Origin: JACQSR01 sp042577505 | GTDB taxonomy: Archaea; Nanobdellota; Nanobdellia; Woesearchaeales; JACQSR01 | Direction: 5' to 3' | DNA length: 7,084 nucleotides | Assembly (NCBI GenBank): GCA_042577505.1 | Contig: JBHPEA010000048.1 | Location: forward strand, 1-7,084 | Shown: positions 1 to 6,505 of the stretch, in pieces | Layout of the letters: every line of letters begins with the position of its first letter | Position numbering within the stretch: position 1 is the first letter of the stretch | Translations under genes and position numbers: made by a program | Notes under the pieces: model-generated | What the model saw: the letters and a program-made list of their open reading frames with translations, nothing else | Database searches by the model: none | Told to the model about the DNA's origin: nothing

Positions 1-886
1 ATTCATATCCTTTACCAATAGATTTTCTAGTTGAAGGATAAGGGGGAGGGAAATCAAAAACCTCATTGCTGATTGCTACCGACACGTCTCGTGATCCTTT
101 TTTGGTAAAGTGGTCCTTTCCTGCAAGTTCACAAGGCACACCAATGGAAATCCATTTTGCTGCCCATTCTACTTTCCAGGGTAGCTTACCATTTCCATCA
201 TAAGGAGAAAGCGTGCCTTCATGTCCGCATCCTTTTGCCCAATTTACTAAGTTTTCATCGCATTTGTAGGTTAGCAATTCCTTTTCAGGATCCCAATTGG
301 TAGCAAGAGTAGATCCAATCTTACCACATTTTTCGCATATTGGATTAAAAGCAAGTTTGTCATAAGGTTTATCGTAGATCCTTTCAAAGATGTTTTTAAT
401 TTTGTTTGAATTGTCTAAAACGGTCTTAATCGCATTGTTGAAAATCCCACTTTCATACATTTTACCTGTGCTTTCAATTTCTGCATCAATTCCCCACTCT
501 TCAAATTTTTCTATACATTGCATGAAATAGTAATCAGCATAACTTTCGTATCCCTTAACAGGTGAGGGGATATTTCTAAATGGTATACCCATATATTGGT
601 TGAAACTTTTATCTAGGTATGAGGGCATTTTGTCCATAGGATCAATATCGTCTGATGATAAAATGAATCTTCCTTTCATACCTGCATCCCTCATTGCTTT
701 TGCAATTGCATCAGAAATAACCCAGCCCCTTCCAGAACCGATATGGATTGTTCCTGAAGGAGTTTTTTCGTCTAGTACAATGTATCCCTTTTCTTTTACA
801 ATCTTTTTTAGAACTGGATCTGCTTCAACTCTGTTTTTTACTTCAAAAGCAATTTGATCTGCCCAATGTATTGGTTTTTCTTTCAT
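1..886 (-). CDS. lysS: Lysyl-tRNA synthetase, class I (N-terminal part, runs off left edge)
   Basis: Cytoplasmic enzyme that activates lysine with ATP and charges tRNA-Lys. The 295 codons visible start at the ATG at 886 (MKEKPIHWADQIAFEV). They show the class I HIGH-type signature HIGSGRGW at residues 48-55, then SSDDIDPMDKMP (77-88), a zinc-ribbon-like Cys set (C184, C187, C209, C220) and GKDHF..GSRDVS (256-269). This combination is characteristic of the archaeal class I LysRS and not the class II form. The family is usually about 500-530 residues, so the KMSKS loop and anticodon-binding domain lie beyond base 1. It is the last visible gene of the dapB-dapA-lysA-dapL-lysS run, 39 bases after dapL. 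A TATA-like box 26 bases before the ATG, with no Shine-Dalgarno site, suggests it can also be transcribed alone as a leaderless message. Family assignment is very secure. Confidence 0.96.
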   Translation of the reverse strand, partial: MKEKPIHWADQIAFEVKNRVEADPVLKKIVKEKGYIVLDEKTPSGTIHIGSGRGWVISDAIAKAMRDAGMKGRFILSSDDIDPMDKMPSYLDKSFNQYMGIPFRNIPSPVKGYESYADYYFMQCIEKFEEWGIDAEIESTGKMYESGIFNNAIKTVLDNSNKIKNIFERIYDKPYDKLAFNPICEKCGKIGSTLATNWDPEKELLTYKCDENLVNWAKGCGHEGTLSPYDGNGKLPWKVEWAAKWISIGVPCELAGKDHFTKKGSRDVSVAISNEVFDFPPPYPSTRKSIGKGYE

Positions 887-908
887 TGTATGATCGAATA
901 GAAATGCA

Positions 909-916
909 ATATAAAA
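909..916 (-). promoter_or_regulatory. TATA-like box of an internal leaderless promoter for lysS
   Basis: On the minus strand the short dapL-lysS gap reads TTTTATAT inside a T-rich run, centred 26-27 bases before the lysS ATG at 886. That is the normal archaeal TATA-to-start distance, so the transcript would begin at or next to the ATG. No ribosome-binding site lies between them. Inferred from spacing and composition only. Confidence 0.5.
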
Positions 917-925
917 AAGTTGTGT

Positions 926-2137
926 CTAAAGATTTTTTGAAAGTCTTTTCACAGCCTCTTCAATATCTTTTCTATGCCCAAATGCACTAAATCTTATGAA
1001 TCCTTCTCCTGCAGGTCCGAATCCTGCTCCTGGTGTTGTAACAACGTGACATTTTTCTAAAATATCTTCAAATGTTTCCCAAGAAGCTTTTCCCGGAATT
1101 CGTGCCCATATGTAAGGAGAATTTACACCGCCATAAACTTCTAATCCTTTTGATTCTAGGGAAGATTTAATGATTTTTGCATTTTCCATGTAATATGCAA
1201 CTATTGATTTAATTTCTTCCTGTCCTTTTTTATCTAAGACTGCTAAACCTGTTAGTTGAATTACATTTGATGCGCCATTAAAGATTGTTGCTGTCAACCT
1301 ATTCCAATCATCTCTTACACTACTACCGTCATCATATTTCAATTCTTTTGGTACCGCACTCCATCCCAATCTCAATCCTGTGAATCCCGCTGATTTTGAG
1401 AAAGAATTTATTTCAATAGCAACCTCTTTTGCTCCTTCGATCTCAAGGATAGATTTAGGGAATTCATTATCTTGTATATATTCGCTATAAGCAGCATCGA
1501 AAATTAAAATTGACTTATTTTTTTTGGCAAAATCAACAAGTTGTTTTAGTTGTTCTTTTGTTGCTACAGCACCAGTTGGATTGTTGGGAGAACAAAAATA
1601 GATAAGATCTGTTTTTGGTAAATTAGAGATATCTGGGAAAAAATTGTTTTCGGGGTTACATTCAAAGTATTCTATTCCTTCGAACTGATCTTTGTCTTTT
1701 TGGTATTCTTTAGTAGATCCTTGAATAACGCTACCATCAACATAAACAGGGTATGAAGGATCTTGAACTGCGATTGTTGCATTTGGACCGAATAACGTTT
1801 GTAATCGACCAACATCACATTTTGCACCATCCGATATGAATATTTCTTCTGATGAAAGTTTACCTTTATAGAGTGTGTCTGCAATTTTTTTTCTTAATTC
1901 AGACATTCCTTGTTCATCACCATAACCAGAATATCCTTTAAAATTTCCCATTCCAGATGCTGCCTTAGTTAATGCTTCGGTGATGTAAGGTGTTATCGGT
2001 TCTGTGGTATTTCCAATTCCTAAGCTGATGATTTTTGCATCTGGATTTTTTTCTAATAATGCTTTTTTTCTTTTATTGATTTCAGGGAATAAATATCCAC
2101 CTTGAAGTTTTGCCATATTTGGATTTCTTTTAACCAT
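926..2137 (-). CDS. dapL: LL-diaminopimelate aminotransferase
   Basis: PLP-dependent class I/II aminotransferase that converts tetrahydrodipicolinate plus glutamate directly to LL-2,6-diaminopimelate, bypassing the succinylase and acetylase branches. The 403 residues match the usual DapL length (about 400-410). DapL-type features are the opening NPNMAKLQGGYLFPEI, GIGNTTEPI (40-48), KGYSGYGDEQG (67-77), SPNNPTGA (183-190), FDAAY with D214 and Y217, the PLP lysine K248 in SFSKSAGFTGLRLGW, and R382 in FIRFSAFG for the substrate carboxylate. The start at 2137 is supported by GAGAGGTT five bases upstream, and the alternative Met8 would cut into the conserved N-terminus. The gene overlaps the end of lysA by 8 bases, so translation is probably coupled. 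DapL makes the LL isomer, so an epimerase is expected elsewhere to feed LysA. Confidence 0.95.
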   Translation of the reverse strand: MVKRNPNMAKLQGGYLFPEINKRKKALLEKNPDAKIISLGIGNTTEPITPYITEALTKAASGMGNFKGYSGYGDEQGMSELRKKIADTLYKGKLSSEEIFISDGAKCDVGRLQTLFGPNATIAVQDPSYPVYVDGSVIQGSTKEYQKDKDQFEGIEYFECNPENNFFPDISNLPKTDLIYFCSPNNPTGAVATKEQLKQLVDFAKKNKSILIFDAAYSEYIQDNEFPKSILEIEGAKEVAIEINSFSKSAGFTGLRLGWSAVPKELKYDDGSSVRDDWNRLTATIFNGASNVIQLTGLAVLDKKGQEEIKSIVAYYMENAKIIKSSLESKGLEVYGGVNSPYIWARIPGKASWETFEDILEKCHVVTTPGAGFGPAGEGFIRFSAFGHRKDIEEAVKRLSKNL

Positions 2138-3425
2138 TTTTTAACCTCTCTGGGATTTTTGTGTGATTAAGTAAGTCATCAAAATCTTCCCTTTCTCTAA
2201 TTAAATCAGCATTTCCATTATTAACTAGAACTTCTGCTGCTCTTGGTCGAGTATTGTATTGTGAGCCCATGCCCCATCCATATGCGCCCACATCTAAGAT
2301 TGCAAGTATGTCTCCTTCTTTGATATCTTTTGGTAAATCTCTATCTTTTGCAAATTGATCTGTGTTTTCACAAATTTGTCCAACGACATTAGCTTTTTCA
2401 ATTTCTTTAGCATCTAGATTATTTGCAAGAAGAATATGGTGGTATGCGCCATAAATTGCTGGCCTAAGTAGTGTATTCATTCCAGCGTCGACACCAATGA
2501 ACTTTTTATATCCTTTTTTAATTGCAACAACGTTTGTTAATAGTATTCCTGCGTCTCCTACAAAATATCTGCCTGGTTCATGTATAAGATAAGGTTCACC
2601 CATATCATATTCTTTTAACTTTTCTGTTAATTTTTTTACGACACTTTCTGCTACTATATCAACATCAAGCGGTTGTTCGTCAACGTTGTAGGGTATACCT
2701 AAACTACCGCCTATGTCAATAAAATCAAATTGAATTCCAAGCTCTTTTGATATTGGGCCTGCAATATCCAAGAGTTTACCAACAACTTGTTCAAAATATT
2801 CTGGATTTAATATTGCTGAACCTGTCATCATATGAACTCCAAATCTCTTAACACCTAATTTTTTTGCAATTTCGTAGGCTTTTTTAGCATCTTTCTCAAT
2901 AATACCAAACTTTGCATCTGGTCCTGCAAAGATTAATCCTTCAAACTTACCAGATCCTACACCTGGATTAATTCTAAAGCATAAGAATTCAGGAATGTCA
3001 TATTTCCTTAATCTTTCAAGTTGAGAAATCTCTTCAATATTCAATCTTGTATTGTTATCAATAGCATACTTTAACTCTTCCTCACTGTTGTATACACCAG
3101 AATAAAGAATATCTTCGTCTTTTACCCCACACAGTTTAGCAACTTTAATTTCAGGTACACAGGATGCGTCTGCACCAGCACCTTCACTTCTTAGGACATT
3201 TACCACAGCAGGATTATTATTTGCTTTAATTGCATAATAAATTTTGAATTTTTGATATCTTTTCTTATATGCATCGAGAAGTCTTTTGTAATTATCTCTA
3301 ATTCTATTCTCGCTGTAAACATATAATGGAGTTCCAAATTCTTTAACTAGATCTAATGTATTACAACCATCAAAGTATAGAATTCCGCTTCTATTCTCTA
3401 ATTGTTTAACATCTTTCCATACCAT
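2130..3425 (-). CDS. lysA: Diaminopimelate decarboxylase
   Basis: Last step of lysine synthesis: PLP-dependent decarboxylation of meso-diaminopimelate to L-lysine. The 431-residue protein has the alanine-racemase-type barrel followed by the beta-rich C-terminal domain. Visible motifs are the PLP lysine K67 in YYAIKANNN, RINPG (151-155), IGGSLG (238-243), EPGR (283-286) for PLP phosphate, DAGMN (313-317), C352 in ICENTD from the neighbouring subunit's site, and SQYNTRPRAAEVL (388-400). Two motifs differ from the textbook form. HMMTGS (198-203) replaces HxHxGS, so the second His is Met, and DASCVPE (86-92) stands where D-VSGGE is usual. I recall a LysA subfamily with these variants, so loss of function is unlikely. 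It starts 21 bases after dapA, without a clear Shine-Dalgarno site, and its stop overlaps the dapL start. Context and motifs make the function very likely. Confidence 0.94.
   Translation of the reverse strand: MVWKDVKQLENRSGILYFDGCNTLDLVKEFGTPLYVYSENRIRDNYKRLLDAYKKRYQKFKIYYAIKANNNPAVVNVLRSEGAGADASCVPEIKVAKLCGVKDEDILYSGVYNSEEELKYAIDNNTRLNIEEISQLERLRKYDIPEFLCFRINPGVGSGKFEGLIFAGPDAKFGIIEKDAKKAYEIAKKLGVKRFGVHMMTGSAILNPEYFEQVVGKLLDIAGPISKELGIQFDFIDIGGSLGIPYNVDEQPLDVDIVAESVVKKLTEKLKEYDMGEPYLIHEPGRYFVGDAGILLTNVVAIKKGYKKFIGVDAGMNTLLRPAIYGAYHHILLANNLDAKEIEKANVVGQICENTDQFAKDRDLPKDIKEGDILAILDVGAYGWGMGSQYNTRPRAAEVLVNNGNADLIREREDFDDLLNHTKIPERLKNG
2143..2150 (-). promoter_or_regulatory. Ribosome-binding site for dapL
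   Basis: Minus-strand GAGAGGTT lies five bases before the dapL ATG at 2137 and inside the last codons of lysA. It matches the archaeal anti-Shine-Dalgarno core (GAGGT) and settles the dapL start. Its place within lysA points to coupled translation. Confidence 0.7.
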
Positions 3426-3446
3426 TTTAAAAGAAAAAAAGGTAAT

Positions 3447-4325
3447 CTATAATAAACCTTTCTCTGTTAATGCTGCTTTGAGCTTTTCTTTATTCTCTGC
3501 TCCCATCTCACACATTGGTAATCTGTAGATCTCTTTGATCATACCTTTCATTGCTAATGCTGCTTTGATGGGGATTGGATTTGTTTCGATAAAGAAAGCT
3601 TTGAACAATGGGGCCAAATCATTATTTAATTGTTCAGCCATTTCAAAGTCCTTGTTTAAAGCTGCTGTAACCATATCGCTCATTTTCTTTGGCAATAAGT
3701 TACTTGAAACAGATATAACTCCGTGGCCCCCCGATTTAATTAATTCAAATGTTAGACCATCATCTCCTGAAAGTATGCTAAATCCTTCCGGTGCTTGACT
3801 GATGACCTCTTTAATTTGGTTTATATCTCCAGATGCTTCCTTTACAGCGTTAATATTTGGACAGTCCTTAATTAATCTCATCAAGGTTGAAGTTTCAACA
3901 TTTACTCCTGTTCTACCTTTTATGTTGTATACAACACAGGGAATCTTAACAGCGTCTGCAATTGCTTTAAAGTGTCTGTAAAGACCTTCTTGTGTTGGTT
4001 TATTGTAATAAGGATTCACCAACAATAATCCACTCACTCCTAGTTTCTCTGCTTCTTGGGACATCTTAACAGATTTACTTGTCGAGTTTGATCCTGTGCC
4101 TGCAATAACTGGTACTCTACCATTTACTTGTTTAACAGTCATATCAATTATTTTAATTGCTTCATCATGGTCTAGAGTTGGGCTTTCTCCAGTAGTACCG
4201 CATGGTACAATGCCACTAACTCCATTTTCAATTCCGTATTCAATCAATTTCTTGAAAGATTCTTCGTCTATTGAACCATCCTCATTGAATGGTGTTACTA
4301 TTGCTGTAAAAACTCCTTTAAACAT
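3447..4325 (-). CDS. dapA: 4-hydroxy-tetrahydrodipicolinate synthase
   Basis: Condenses pyruvate with aspartate-semialdehyde, the first step committed to the diaminopimelate branch. Read from the ATG at 4325 the protein is 292 residues, the standard DapA length. Catalytic residues fall at nearly the same numbers as in the E. coli enzyme: T44 and T45 in CGTTGE, Y107 in NPYYNKPTQEGLY, Y133 in YNIKGRTG, R138, and the Schiff-base lysine K162 in AVKEASGD. It is a (beta/alpha)8 barrel, expected as a cytoplasmic tetramer. A GTG at 4334 would add three residues, but it sits inside the Shine-Dalgarno sequence GAGGTGA, which is five bases before the ATG, so the ATG start is better. The ribosome site shares its TGA with the dapB stop codon. 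I did not identify a lysine feedback site, and control may be transcriptional. Confidence 0.96.
   Translation of the reverse strand: MFKGVFTAIVTPFNEDGSIDEESFKKLIEYGIENGVSGIVPCGTTGESPTLDHDEAIKIIDMTVKQVNGRVPVIAGTGSNSTSKSVKMSQEAEKLGVSGLLLVNPYYNKPTQEGLYRHFKAIADAVKIPCVVYNIKGRTGVNVETSTLMRLIKDCPNINAVKEASGDINQIKEVISQAPEGFSILSGDDGLTFELIKSGGHGVISVSSNLLPKKMSDMVTAALNKDFEMAEQLNNDLAPLFKAFFIETNPIPIKAALAMKGMIKEIYRLPMCEMGAENKEKLKAALTEKGLL
3448..3456 (-). promoter_or_regulatory. Possible internal TATA box for lysA
   Basis: Minus-strand TTTATTATA overlaps the end of dapA and is centred 27 bases before the lysA ATG at 3425. The spacing is that of a leaderless archaeal promoter, and lysA lacks a ribosome-binding site, which fits. 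In AT-rich DNA such a match can be chance, so confidence is modest. Confidence 0.35.
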
Positions 4326-4330
4326 TACAT

Positions 4331-4337
4331 TCACCTC
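4331..4337 (-). promoter_or_regulatory. Ribosome-binding site for dapA, overlapping dapB stop
   Basis: Minus-strand GAGGTGA matches seven bases of the archaeal Shine-Dalgarno consensus, with five bases to the ATG at 4325. Its last three bases are the dapB stop codon, so a ribosome ending dapB sits on the dapA start signal. This argues for the ATG at 4325 over the GTG at 4334. Confidence 0.8.
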
Positions 4338-5077
4338 ACAAATTCTTCCATCATTTGACTAATTTCATGGAATCCTTTTTTTCCGTTTATATATTCTGCA
4401 GCTAGAACTGCACCTAGCGCGAAACCCTGTCGTGATCTAGCAGTATGTTTCAATTCAATTGTATCTGCAGGAGAATCAAATATTACATTATGTGTTCCAG
4501 GGATAGCTCCCACTCTAACTGACGCAAAATGGAGTTCTTCTGGGGTAATCTTTCTATCCATTTTATCATATGAGATTTTTGTTTTTCTATCTATATTGTT
4601 GACTAAGATATTTGCCATAGATTTTGCTGTTCCTGATGGTGAGTCAGCTTTCTTTACGTGATGGTATTCAATTCCAGCGACATCATATTCATTTACTTTG
4701 TTCATAATCTTTGCGCTTGATTCTAAAATCTTATAGAATAGATTAACTCCTATAGAAAAATTTGATGCATAGATAAATCCCATGTCAGATTGGCTTATTA
4801 TTGATTTTACATCTTCAATCTGATCGTACCATCCAGTTGTTCCAACAACCAAAGTTTTTCCAAGTGAAGAGACTTTCTTGATATTCTCAATAATAACAGA
4901 AGGGTGTGTGAAATCTATTGCAACATCGACTCCTTCTAAAGCTTCCTGAGAGATCTCTTTAAATTTTGCAGTTTCAACTACTGGATCTATTGTTGATATT
5001 ACTTCATGTCCCCTAGAAATAGCCACTTTTTCAATTTCGTGACCCATTTGACCATATCCAATCATTGCTATTTTCAT
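4331..5077 (-). CDS. dapB: 4-hydroxy-tetrahydrodipicolinate reductase
   Basis: Reduces hydroxy-tetrahydrodipicolinate to tetrahydrodipicolinate with NAD(P)H, supplying the DapL substrate. From the ATG at 5077 the protein has 248 residues (MKIAMIGYGQMG). It shows the Rossmann loop GYGQMG (7-12), DFTHPS (55-60), GTTGW (79-83) and the family signature EYHHVKKADSPSGTA (137-151), with H139 and the catalytic-type K143, then RVGAIPGTH (188-196). The frame stays open to a TTG at 5089, and another ATG at 5083 would add two residues. I prefer 5077 because the family normally begins right at the Rossmann strand and a TTATAAAA box lies about 25 bases before it. This is the first gene of the lysine operon, divergent from the ACT-domain protein at 5151. 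Function is certain; the exact start is open. Confidence 0.94.
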   Translation of the reverse strand: MKIAMIGYGQMGHEIEKVAISRGHEVISTIDPVVETAKFKEISQEALEGVDVAIDFTHPSVIIENIKKVSSLGKTLVVGTTGWYDQIEDVKSIISQSDMGFIYASNFSIGVNLFYKILESSAKIMNKVNEYDVAGIEYHHVKKADSPSGTAKSMANILVNNIDRKTKISYDKMDRKITPEELHFASVRVGAIPGTHNVIFDSPADTIELKHTARSRQGFALGAVLAAEYINGKKGFHEISQMMEEFVR

Positions 5078-5097
5078 ATCCATCCCCAAGAAAAGCT

Positions 5098-5105
5098 TTT
5101 TATAA
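5098..5105 (-). promoter_or_regulatory. Candidate TATA box for the dapB operon
   Basis: Minus-strand TTATAAAA is centred 24-25 bases before the dapB ATG at 5077, the spacing of a leaderless promoter. A second, more canonical minus-strand box, TTTATATA at 5111-5118, would put the transcript start near 5088 and leave an 11-base leader. The sequence cannot tell which is used. Confidence 0.5.
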
Positions 5106-5110
5106 TAGTG

Positions 5111-5118
5111 TATATAAA
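5111..5118 (+). promoter_or_regulatory. TATA box for the divergent ACT-domain gene (readable both ways)
   Basis: Plus-strand TATATAAA, which reads TTTATATA on the minus strand, is an excellent archaeal TATA element. In the plus direction it predicts a transcript start near 5140, immediately before the GGTGAT ribosome site of the gene at 5151. Read the other way it could serve dapB, so the two divergent units may share this element. Confidence 0.55.
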
Positions 5119-5123
5119 CTTTG

Positions 5124-5139
5124 TGTTCACATACGAACA
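5124..5139. promoter_or_regulatory. Inverted repeat TGTTC-N6-GAACA, candidate operator
   Basis: A perfect 5-base inverted repeat with a 6-base centre lies between the TATA elements and the start of the ACT-domain gene. It covers the predicted transcript start of that gene and lies upstream of the dapB core promoter. Its 16-base size suits a dimeric helix-turn-helix protein, and the adjacent gene encodes a likely regulator. I saw no second copy at the lysS or lysA starts. Role is inferred from position. Confidence 0.45.
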
Positions 5140-5141
5140 GT

Positions 5142-5147
5142 GGTGAT
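5142..5147 (+). promoter_or_regulatory. Ribosome-binding site for the ACT-domain gene
   Basis: GGTGAT sits three bases before the ATG at 5151 and matches the archaeal Shine-Dalgarno core. It supports this start and shows the gene has a short leader, unlike the apparently leaderless genes nearby. Confidence 0.6.
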
Positions 5148-5150
5148 TAA

Positions 5151-5813
5151 ATGGTAACAATAAGTCATATTGTAAAAAAAATCATTCAAAGTAGACCTTT
5201 CTTAGAAGAAGCTCTAGGAAATAAAATTGTTAGTTATGGAAATCTCGCTGAAGAAATTACACCCATGATTGAAGAAGAACTTGGTAAAAAAGTTAAACAC
5301 GCAGCTGTTGCAATGTCACTTCGAAGGTATGGTGATGAGATAGATAAGAAGAATATGAGTGCTTCTAAATTCCCTGGCAGTTCTGAGTTGATTATGAAAA
5401 CTAGTCTTCTTGATGTTACTGTAAGAAGAACACCTTCGTTATTAACAAAATTAAAATCACTTTACAATCTTGTAGATTTTGAAAAAGGAGATACGCTTAA
5501 TATCATATTAGGTAATTACGAAGTTTCTATAGTTGTTAGTGAAAAATACAAAGATAAATTGTTAGATATACTCAAAGGGGAGAAGATTTTAAGTAAGGAA
5601 GAAGGTTTAGTTTCTTTAACAATCACATTTAGCAAAGATTTCCTTCATACACCTGGCGTGATATTTACAGTTATTAAAAGATTAGCTTGGGAAAATATTA
5701 ATATTTTTGAAGTAGTGTCAACATTAACTGAGTTGACATTGATATTGACGAAGAAAGATTCGTTCAAAGCTTATCACTCTCTTCAAAATCTATTAGCAGA
5801 GAAAAAAGGTTAG
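5151..5813 (+). CDS. Putative transcription regulator: HTH-like N-terminus plus tandem ACT-like domains
   Basis: A 220-residue protein I do not recognise by name. Residues 1-65 look helical and resemble a winged helix-turn-helix: VSYGNLAEEITPMIEEEL (27-44), then a basic helix around VKHAAVAMSLRRYGDEI (48-64). Residues about 80-145 and 153-215 each show the beta-alpha-beta-beta-alpha-beta rhythm of ACT domains. The second has TPGVIFTVIKRLAWENINIFEVVS (167-190) and a following ELTLIL strand, close to the regulatory ACT unit of aspartokinases. No kinase domain or membrane segment is present. ACT domains commonly bind amino acids. Its position divergent from dapB, with a palindrome in the shared promoter, suggests a lysine- or aspartate-family-responsive regulator of the operon and of itself. 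The ACT call is fairly firm, the DNA-binding role is moderate, and the ligand is inference. Confidence 0.75.
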   Translation: MVTISHIVKKIIQSRPFLEEALGNKIVSYGNLAEEITPMIEEELGKKVKHAAVAMSLRRYGDEIDKKNMSASKFPGSSELIMKTSLLDVTVRRTPSLLTKLKSLYNLVDFEKGDTLNIILGNYEVSIVVSEKYKDKLLDILKGEKILSKEEGLVSLTITFSKDFLHTPGVIFTVIKRLAWENINIFEVVSTLTELTLILTKKDSFKAYHSLQNLLAEKKG

Positions 5814-5816
5814 CTT

Positions 5817-5824
5817 TTTAAATA
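5817..5824 (+). promoter_or_regulatory. TATA box for the small basic protein gene
   Basis: TTTAAATA, a perfect archaeal TATA element, begins three bases after the preceding stop codon and is centred 24-25 bases before the ATG at 5845. With no Shine-Dalgarno site present, the message is probably leaderless and separate from the upstream gene. Confidence 0.6.
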
Positions 5825-5844
5825 ATATAGGGTTTTTTAACGAG

Positions 5845-6054
5845 ATGGCAAAAATTCATACAAGGGTAAAGAGAAATTATGATTTGAATTCACATAATAA
5901 TCACTATAAGTTCTTTCATCCTGATGAAAAGGTAAATGGACCAAGGACATTCAAGACTGAAGAAGCTGCTAACAAATATGCAGCAGAAAATAAAATTAAA
6001 GACTTCACTCTTGAGAAAGTTAAGCATGGAAAGAAATTTATGATTTCTAAGTGA
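5845..6054 (+). CDS. Small basic conserved-type protein, function unknown
   Basis: A 69-residue, Lys-rich protein (MAKIHTRVKRNYDLNSHNNH...) with no signal peptide or membrane segment. The sequence suggests a short basic N-terminus, then strand-helix-strand: RTFKTEEAANKYAAENKIKDFTLEKV (34-59) and a final KKFMISK strand. Its size, charge and the FKTEEAANKYA helix remind me of small uncharacterised proteins found in DPANN archaea, perhaps nucleic-acid or ribosome associated, but I cannot name a family. It has its own TATA box at the spacing of a leaderless gene, which supports it being real. Its stop codon TGA (6052-6054) directly abuts the stop of the convergent lipoprotein gene, so the two transcripts must overlap at their 3' ends. 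Confidence 0.75.
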   Translation: MAKIHTRVKRNYDLNSHNNHYKFFHPDEKVNGPRTFKTEEAANKYAAENKIKDFTLEKVKHGKKFMISK

Positions 6055-6477
6055 TTATTCGAAATGTATGTCGAGTCTTTCTACACAACCATTACAAGAT
6101 TCATTATAATTTAGGATTATTCCGTAAAGTAAATCACATTCAGCACGTTTAATTTCTTGGTCTTCTGAAAGGAATCCTTGTTGTTCGTTATACATTACAG
6201 TTATTTTCCTTGTTCCACAGGGACCTTCATATTTTGTTCCTAGAACACCTTCAGTTGGTCTTGAATATGCACCTTCGTCTGATAAGGTACCTATTGTTGA
6301 ATCATAATAGTAGATTGAGGTAGCTCCTCCCATGATTTGACAATTCTCTACAATCTTTGTTTCAAATCCTTCACAGTTTTGATTAATGAAAGATGGTTCA
6401 TCTGGTACGTGATCTTTTTCGCAAGCTGCTAAGAGTATTAGTGAAATTGTAATCAATAAAGTAACTTGATGTTTCAT
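6055..6477 (-). CDS. Cys-rich predicted lipoprotein, function unknown
   Basis: Read from the ATG at 6477 this is a 140-residue secreted protein. It has a short basic N-terminus (MKHQ), a hydrophobic stretch (VTLLITISLILLAA) and a lipobox LAAC at 16-19, so C19 is the likely lipid anchor and the rest faces outside. Six further cysteines (35, 46, 87, 114, 128, 131), including a C-N-G-C pair, could form up to three disulfides. The body is acidic with no domain I recognise. An ATG at 6483 adds two residues, but a TTTAAATA box centred 24-25 bases before 6477 favours the shorter form as a leaderless message. It is convergent with the small basic gene at 5845-6054 with no bases between their stop codons. 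Secretion is well supported; the function is unknown. Confidence 0.75.
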   Translation of the reverse strand: MKHQVTLLITISLILLAACEKDHVPDEPSFINQNCEGFETKIVENCQIMGGATSIYYYDSTIGTLSDEGAYSRPTEGVLGTKYEGPCGTRKITVMYNEQQGFLSEDQEIKRAECDLLYGIILNYNESCNGCVERLDIHFE

Positions 6478-6497
6478 GATCATTCTACTATTTTAGG

Positions 6498-6505
6498 TAT
6501 TTAAA
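6498..6505 (-). promoter_or_regulatory. TATA box for the lipoprotein gene
   Basis: Minus-strand TTTAAATA is centred 24-25 bases before the ATG at 6477, the same geometry as at the gene at 5845. It supports 6477 over 6483 as the start and a leaderless transcript separate from the tRNA upstream. Confidence 0.6.

Noticed and set aside
600..990. Two plus-strand open frames of 85 and 80 codons
   Set aside because: They lie antisense to the well-supported lysS and dapL genes, have no family features and no promoter or ribosome site.
1672..1884. Minus-strand 70-codon frame inside dapL
   Set aside because: Out-of-frame shadow within the catalytic region of a complete dapL gene; composition is arbitrary.
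4326..4334. GTG start for dapA at 4334
   Set aside because: The GTG is part of the Shine-Dalgarno sequence; the ATG at 4325 has correct spacing and gives the standard 292-residue length.
3535..4362. Two plus-strand frames of 87 and 88 codons opposite dapA
   Set aside because: Antisense shadows of a fully conserved dapA; hydrophobic appearance comes from reading the complement of its codons.
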